Assembly (NCBI GenBank): GCA_021234155.1
Contig: JAJEKV010000019.1
Span: 5,534,284-5,598,283 of the forward strand
Direction: 5' to 3'
Source of the DNA: Isoetes taiwanensis
Lineage: Eukaryota > Streptophyta > Lycopodiopsida > Isoetales > Isoetaceae
DNA length: 64,000 bases
Shown here piece after piece: positions 57,511 to 64,000 of this stretch (its first letter is position 1; the number at the start of each line of letters is the position of its first letter). Below the pieces are notes generated by a model. It was not told the origin of the DNA, did no database searches, and saw nothing but the letters and a program-made list of their open reading frames with translations. Position numbers and translations under genes: made by a program.

Positions 57511-60263
57511 TTCAATCCCACCTTGAGGAAGTTCTCCAAATGATCCTAGGGGCAACTCTAGGGGCATCCCACCTTGTTGAACCCCCAACGCCACCAGCCC
57601 ACACGCATGACTTTTTGGGCATCCTAGGACCGTAGGGGCTTTAGACAAGAACAAGAAAAACCAGCCCGCGATGAATCAAAACCAACTTTTACTGGTCTAG
57701 ACTAGTCTTTTTACAAACTAGCTAGTTTTTGTCCCACTGCCAACGAGCAGCCAAAGTGGAGGACATGTATAGGCTTTTAAGTTCTACCACGTCGGGGATC
57801 ATCATCGTATACCCCTAGTAACCAACTTCCAAATATAAGTGACATTAGCAAGGTTTGAACCCATGACCAAATGAACACTTATTTTTTACATTACTAGGCC
57901 TATACCAACTCACCACACATCCGTTGGGCAAAACTTTGGCCATACATGCACACTTTGTAGGCAGGATTCAATCCCACCTTGAGGAAGTTTTCGGATCCTA
58001 GGGGCAACTCTAGGGGCATCGTTGAACCCAACGTCACCAGCCTAGTGCCGCCTGCCACGTATGACTTTTTGGGCATCCTAGGACCAGAGGGCTTTAGACA
58101 GTAACCAGTAAACCAGCCACAGTAATCTGTAAACCAACTTTTACTGGTCTAGACTAGTCTTTTTACAAACTAGCTAGTTTTTGTCCCATCGCCAACGAAA
58201 GCAGCAAAGTGGAGGACATGTATAGGCTTTTAAGTTCTACCACGTCGGGGATCATCATCGTATACCCCTAGTAACCAACTTCCAAATATAAGTGACATTG
58301 GCAAGGTTTGAACCCATGACCAAATGAACACTTATTTTTGGCATTACTAGGCCTATACCAACTCACCACACATCCGTTGGGCAAAACTTTGGCCATACAT
58401 GCACACTTTGTAGGCAGGATTCAATCCCACCTTGAGGAAGTTTTCGGATCCTAGGGGCAACTCTAGGGGCATCGTTGAACCCAACGTCACCAGCCTAGTG
58501 CCGCCTGCCACATATGGACCAGAGGGCTTTAGACAGTAACCAGTAAACCAGCCACAGTAATCTGTAAACCAACTTTTACTGGTCTAGACTAGTCTTTTTA
58601 CAAACTAGCTAGTTTTTGTCCCACTGCCAACGAGCAGCCAAAGTGGAGGACATGTATAGGCTTTTAAGTTCTACCACGTCGGGGATCATCATTGTATACC
58701 CCTAGTAACCAACTTCCAAATATAAGTGACATTGGCAAGGTTTAAACCCATGACCAAATGAACACTTATTTTTGGCATTACTAGGCCTATACCAACTCAC
58801 CACACATCCGTTGGGCAAAACTTTGGCCATACATACACACTTTGTAGGCAAGATTCAATCCCACCTTGAGGAAGTTTTCGGATCCTAGGGGCAACTCTAG
58901 GGGCATCGTTGAACCCAACGTCACCAGCCTAGTGCCACCGCCACGTATGACTTTTTTGGGCATCCTAGGACCGAGAGGGCTTTAGACAAGAACCAAGAAA
59001 CCAGCCACAAGAATCAGAACCAACTTTTACCGGTCTAGACTAGTCTTTTACAAACTAGCTAGTTTTTGTCCCATCGCCAACGAAAGCAGCCAAAGTGGAG
59101 GACATGTATAGGCTTTTAAGTTTTACCACGCTCGGGGATCATCATCAGATACCCCTAGTAACCAACTTCCAAATATAAGTGACATTAGCAAGGTTTGAAC
59201 CCATGACCAAATGAACACTTATTTTTGACATTACTAGGCCTATACCAACTCACCACACATCCGTTGGGCAAAACTTTGGCCATACATACACACTTTGTAG
59301 GCGTGGATTCAATCCCACCTTGAGGAAGTTTTCGATCCTAGGGGCAACTCTAGGGGCATCGTTGAACCCAACGTCACCAGCCTAGTGCCGCCGCCACGTA
59401 TGACTTTTTGGGCATCCTAGGACCGTAGGGCTTTAGACAAGAACCAAAGAAACCAGCCACGAAGAATCAGAAAACCAACTTTTACCGGGTCTAGACTAGT
59501 CTTTTACAAACTAGCTAGTTTTTGTCCCATCGCCAACGAAAGCACCCAAAGTGGAGGACATGTATAGGCTTTTAAGTTCTACCACGTCGGGGATCATCAT
59601 TGTATACCCCTAGTAACCAACTTCCAAATATAAGTGACATTGGCAAGGTTTAAACCCATGACCAAATGAACACTTATTTTTGGCATTACTAGGCCTATAC
59701 CAACTCACCACACATCCGTTGGGCAAAACTTTGGCCATACATACACACTTTGTAGGCAAGATTCAATCCCACCTTGAGGAAGTTTTCGGATCCTAGGGGC
59801 AACTCTAGGGGCATCGTTGAACCCAACGTCACCAGCCTAGTGCCTCCCACGTATAATCTGCAAACCAACTTTTACTGGTCTAGACTAGTCTTTTTACAAA
59901 CTAGCTAGTTTTTGTCCCACTGCCAACGAGCAGCCAAAGTGGAGGACATGTATAGGCTTTTAAGTTCTACCACGTCGGGGATCATCATCGTATACCCCTA
60001 GTAACCAACTTCCAAATATAAATGACATTGGCAAGGTTTGAACCCATGACCAAATGAACACTTATTTTTGGCATTACTAGGCCTATACCAACTCACCACA
60101 CATCCGTTGGGCAAAACTTTGGCCATACATGCACACTTTGTAGGCAGGATTCAATCCCACCTTGAGGAAGTTTTCGGATCCTAGGGGCAACTCTAGGGGC
60201 ATCGTTGAACCCAACGTCACCACCCGTGCCCACGCCACGATGACTTTTGGGCATCCTAGGACC
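57511..60263. repeat. Satellite array 2, about 450-bp monomer, seven copies
   Basis: Landmark TTCAATCCCACC at about 57511, 57967, 58420, 58854, 59308, 59762 and 60150. Spacings are 434-456 bp, with the last 388. Content is as in array 1, including the minus-strand B-box word in most copies. Confidence 0.92.
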
Positions 60264-61183
60264 GGATGCCATTTTCGTCCCACTTTTTAAGTTCATTAAG
60301 TGTAAGACACTTTTTATTAAATTAGGACTATTTCCAGGAAATTTCTTGTTTTAAATAATTTTGTTTATCTCTATTTTGTTAATTTAATATTATTTCGAAG
60401 GGAATTCACACTTTTTGTTTCACTCCATATATTCTCTAAACTATATGTCATTTACTTATGATAATTACTTATTTCTTGCTAATTGTCAAAGAGAGTGCAA
60501 TTTGTCTAGGTCAATGATACCCCTCCAACTCAAAATGTTGAAGAGAGCAATGGTGTGCAAAATGTTAAAAAGAGCAATGTTACAAAGGAAGCCCCTCCTA
60601 CCAAGAATGTTGAAAATGGTCCTCTATAGTAGGGTGCAATGGAGGAACAAGAAGGTTAGAATGATGCACAAATGCAGTGATGAAAGGCTAGGGGAAGACC
60701 ATTGAGGTGTTGCAATATCTAGTTGGAAGACAATTGGCAAGTTAAGGGTTTGGGTGACAAGGAATGTTTTGGTTGTGTCAAGCAATTGGACGTCCCATGC
60801 ATCATAGCATGACCTATAAATTGACAATTTATGGGAGATTACCTTTTCCCAGCGAGAGGTTGTTGGGGACAATGATGCTCTTGATCTTGATAAATTAGCA
60901 GTGGATACCACAACACTAGGTAAAAGGGCTGAACACTCAATTATCAAATATTATCTTAACAAGAGATGCAAGGGAAGTAGTGACTGCAAACGTGAGACTA
61001 TGGTGAAGGTTCCGGGCTCAAATTATTGTTGGAGTGGTTGTATGCAGTTCTATACAATAGAAAAATTGGTGGAAGCAAGAGCCACTTATCAAGAGTATAC
61101 TTGTGATGAAAGAAGGATCCACATGTGCTCAAGTTTTGAGCGTGCACTTCCTTATGAAAGAAATTTAAAGAGGAAAAGATACC
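60264..61183. repeat. Segment R, copy 2
   Basis: Near-identical to 55640-56568. Small differences near 60820-60860 occur where copy 1 reads CAG-containing words. Confidence 0.85.
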
Positions 61184-61245
61184 CTTTCCATGGAGTCTCT
61201 TACTTAGACCGTTCTCCCCATGCATCATGTTGGCCGTTCTCTTAA
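60490..61245 (+). pseudogene. Decayed coding sequence in segment R (copy 2)
   Basis: Same as the copy at 55870-56630, with the open part shortened to 60901-61245 by small indels near 60820-60855. The shared upstream TAGTAG stops are retained. Confidence 0.4.
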
Positions 61246-64000
61246 ATTCATTCTTGATAGCCAAATGTTGTTTAAATGTCCATATGATATCTTAAATATT
61301 TCTTTCTTTGTCAAAATTTGGAAGCGATTGTAGATGTAAGACTTGCCCCAGCCGTGCTTATTGCACAATTTAGCTTATAAACCTTTCTCTTTGCACGTTT
61401 TTTGAATGCCAAGATTCATCAGGACTGTTATAGCTATACTGTAAGTTCTATCTTTCCTTTTTTGCATATTCATAGAGTAGAATTATACGAGTTGGGTGGG
61501 GTCCCTGTGTTGCAACAGGGCCCTACTCTCCCTGTTGCAGCTTTCTTAAGTCAAGTAATGTGACTAATTGGGACCTTCCTGCCTGAGGTAGGAGGTAGGA
61601 TTTTTTTATATTGACTAATACACTGCTGATTCTTCTTAAAATCATGCCCCCAGTGGTCCTTATTAGCAACGGATGTTCTGATACATATATTCTGTACAAA
61701 TATTCTAGTTGACTCATGTGCTGTTGTTTCTTCTTAAAATAAATGGACCCTTGTTAGCAACTGATTTTCCCTTCTCTAAATTAGATTGATATCTCCAAAT
61801 CCCCTTAGCCATACATGAATTCAATCCCACCTTGGAAAGTTTTTTGGATCCTAGAACTTCAAATCGTTTGGTAACCTTGCATTATCTCTAGTCCCTTTAT
61901 GGAGTTCATGTCCACCTTGAAAAACGGCATTCAACTCGGTATTGCCTGATTTTCACAAGGACGGGCCGATTTGGTTAATCGAATGATTGTCCAAAGCGGT
62001 ACCCTACCATTGGATATCGACCTTACTATAATCATGCTCCCACATTTCAATACATCCAAAAAAACATTTGTTTTTGAATTTCCCTAAAAAATGAACAGTT
62101 TTTTGGCCCATTACTAGGCGAAATACCAAAGTGGAGGACATGTATAGGCTTTTAAGTTCTACCACGTCGGGGATTCAATCCCACCTTGAGGAAGTTCTCC
62201 CCAGATCCTAGGGGCAACTCTAGGGGCATCGTTGAACCCAACGTCACCAGCCCACGTATGACTTTTTGGGCATCCTAGGACCGAGGGCTTTAGACAAGAA
62301 CCGAAGAAACCAGCCACGATGTCAGAAACCAACTTTTACTGGTCTAGACTAGTCTTTTACAAACTAGCTAGTTTTTGTCCCATCGCCAACGAAAGGCAAA
62401 GTGGAGGACATGTATAGGCTTTTAAGTTCTACCACGCCGGGGATCATCATCGATACCCCTAGTAACCAACTTCCAAATATAAGTGACATTGGCAAGGTTT
62501 GAACCCATGACAAAATGAACACTTATTTTTGACATTACTAGGCCTATACCAACTCACCACACATCCGTTGAGCAAAACTTTGGCCATACATGCACACTTT
62601 GTAGGCGTGGATTCAATCCCACCTTGAGGAAGTTTTCGGATCCTTAGGGGCAAACCAACGCGTCTAGGTGCCACCGCCACGTATGACTTTTGGGCATCCT
62701 AGGACCGTCCACCTTTAGGCAAGAATCCCTAAACCAGCCGCCGCCACGCATGATGACTTTTTGGGCATCCTAGGACCGAGGGCTTTAGACAAGAACGAAG
62801 AAACCAGCCACGATGTCCGTAAAAACCAACTTTTACTGGTCTAGACTAGTCTTTTTACAAACTAGCTAGTTTTTGTCCCATTGCCAACGAGCAGCCAAAG
62901 TGGAGGACATGTATAGGCTTTTAAGTTCTGCCACGTTGGGGATCATCATCGTATACCCCTAGTAACCAACTTCTAAATATAAGTGACATTGGCAAGGTTT
63001 GAACCCATGACCAAATGAACACTTATTTTTGGCATTACTAGGCCTATACCAACTCACCACACATCCGTTGGGCAAAACTTTGGCCATACATGCACACTTT
63101 GTAGGCAGGATTCAATCCCACCTTGAGGAAGTTTTCGGATCCTAGGGGCAACTCTAGGGGCATCGTTGAACCCAACGTCACCAGCCTAGTGCCGCCTGCC
63201 ACGTATGACTTTTTGGGCATCCTAGGACCAGAGGGCTTTAGACAAGAACGAAAGAAACCAGCCACAAGAATCGTAAACCAACTTTTACTTGGTCTAGACT
63301 AGTCTTTTACAAACTAGCTAGTTTTTGTCCCATCGCCAACGAAAGACCAAAGTGGAGGACATGTATAGGCTTTTAAGTTCTACCACGTCGGGGATCATCA
63401 TCGTATACCCCTAGTAACCAACTTCCAAATATAAGTGACATTAGCAAGGTTTGAACCCATGACCAAATGAACACTTATTTTTTACATTACTAGGCCTATA
63501 CCAACTCACCACACATCCGTTGGGCAAAACTTTGGCCATACATGCACACTTTGTAGGCAGGATTCAATCCCACCTTGAGGAAGTTTTCGGATCCTAGGGG
63601 CAACTCTAGGGGCATCGTTGAACCCAACGTCACCAGCCTAGTGCCGCCTGCCACGTATGACTTTTTGGGCATCCTAGGACCAGAGGGCTTTAGACAATAA
63701 CCAGTAAACCAGCCACAGTAATCTGTAAACCAACTTTTACTGGTCTAGACTAGTCTTTTTACAAACTAGCTAGTTTTTGTCCCACTGCCAACGAGCAGCC
63801 AAAGTGGAGGACATGTATAGGCTTTTAAGTTCTACCACGTCGGGGATCATCATTGTATACCCCTAGTAACCAACTTCCAAATATAAGTGACATTGGCAAG
63901 GTTTAAACCCATGACCAAATGAACACTTATTTTTGGCATTACTAGGCCTATACCAACTGACCACACATCCGTTGGGCAAAACATTGGCCATACATACACA
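61184..64000. repeat. Higher-order repeat unit 3, cut by the window end
   Basis: Segment S (61184-62173) followed by satellite monomers (landmarks at about 62174, 62612, 63111 and 63563) up to the end of the window. S copy 3 matches copy 1 closely to about 61790, then contains misfitting patches at 61795-61870 and 62085-62130. The array continues beyond the window. Confidence 0.85.
62174..64000. repeat. Satellite array 3, about 450-bp monomer, open-ended
   Basis: At least four monomers with the same landmarks. A partial extra piece lies at about 62655-62780, where the TATGACTTTTGGGCATCC part occurs twice, as also seen at 52370-52470 in array 1. Confidence 0.9.

Larger units (their letters stand above)
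56569..61183. repeat. Higher-order repeat unit 2 (4615 bp)
   Basis: Same S-array-R order as unit 1, with fewer complete monomers. The R-to-S junction at both ends of the unit is identical, which shows true head-to-tail duplication. Confidence 0.85.

Noticed and set aside
51851-64000. CRISPR-like array
   Set aside because: Units are about 450 bp, spacers are not unique, and the setting is eukaryotic; it is a satellite.

Overview
The window reads as nuclear DNA of a land plant with a large, repeat-rich genome. Supporting signs are a Ty3/gypsy retrotransposon with two-knuckle Gag and chromodomain-less Pol, CACTA DNA transposons, a Ty1/copia relic, a plant-type short-chain dehydrogenase (SDR) fragment and long satellite arrays. 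I cannot name the species. No intact host gene is seen with confidence. Nothing prokaryotic (operons, Shine-Dalgarno sites, CRISPR) is present.

Region 1 (1-29300) is a tandem array of a roughly 9.37-kb unit: three complete copies (U1 1178-10561, U2 10562-19921, U3 19922-29300) plus the tail of an earlier one (U0, 1-1177). Each unit holds about 6.45 kb of chromosomal flank, an ATTCT target site, a 582-585 bp LTR, the leader and gag. The unit then stops abruptly inside the spacer after gag and the flank begins again. Only U3 continues into the rest of the element.

Region 2 (26382-38120) is that complete element: 5' LTR, leader, gag, a 771-bp AT-rich insert, pol (protease, RT, RNase H, integrase, all frameshifted), a small antisense ORF with its own TATA/CCAAT-like promoter, a roughly 1000-residue accessory ORF (ORF3), a polypurine tract and the 3' LTR. 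The ATTCT after the 3' LTR matches the one before the 5' LTRs, so the array formed by tandem duplication across the 5' insertion boundary after integration.

Region 3 (38126-50834) is AT-rich DNA holding a 2.26-kb terminal-inverted-repeat element (38215-40476) with a palindromic minisatellite, then a 10.3-kb CACTA-type transposon (40524-50834, TAT target duplication). The transposon carries an SDR gene fragment, a copia pol relic and a 12-bp TGACG minisatellite beside a second CACTA-like end.

Region 4 (50895-64000) is a higher-order tandem repeat. Units of 5.67 and 4.6 kb (the third is cut by the window) each contain a unique-like segment S, an array of roughly 450-bp monomers, and (where complete) a segment R with a decayed coding sequence. 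The monomer carries a tRNA/SINE-like Pol III promoter on the minus strand.

A thread through the whole window: differences between otherwise identical copies cluster at CAG/CTG (CHG) sites and are mostly odd indels rather than C-to-T changes. This fits base-calling or consensus error at methylated CHG sites. Many apparent frameshifts in gag, pol and ORF3 may therefore not be real, and should be checked before the elements are called dead.
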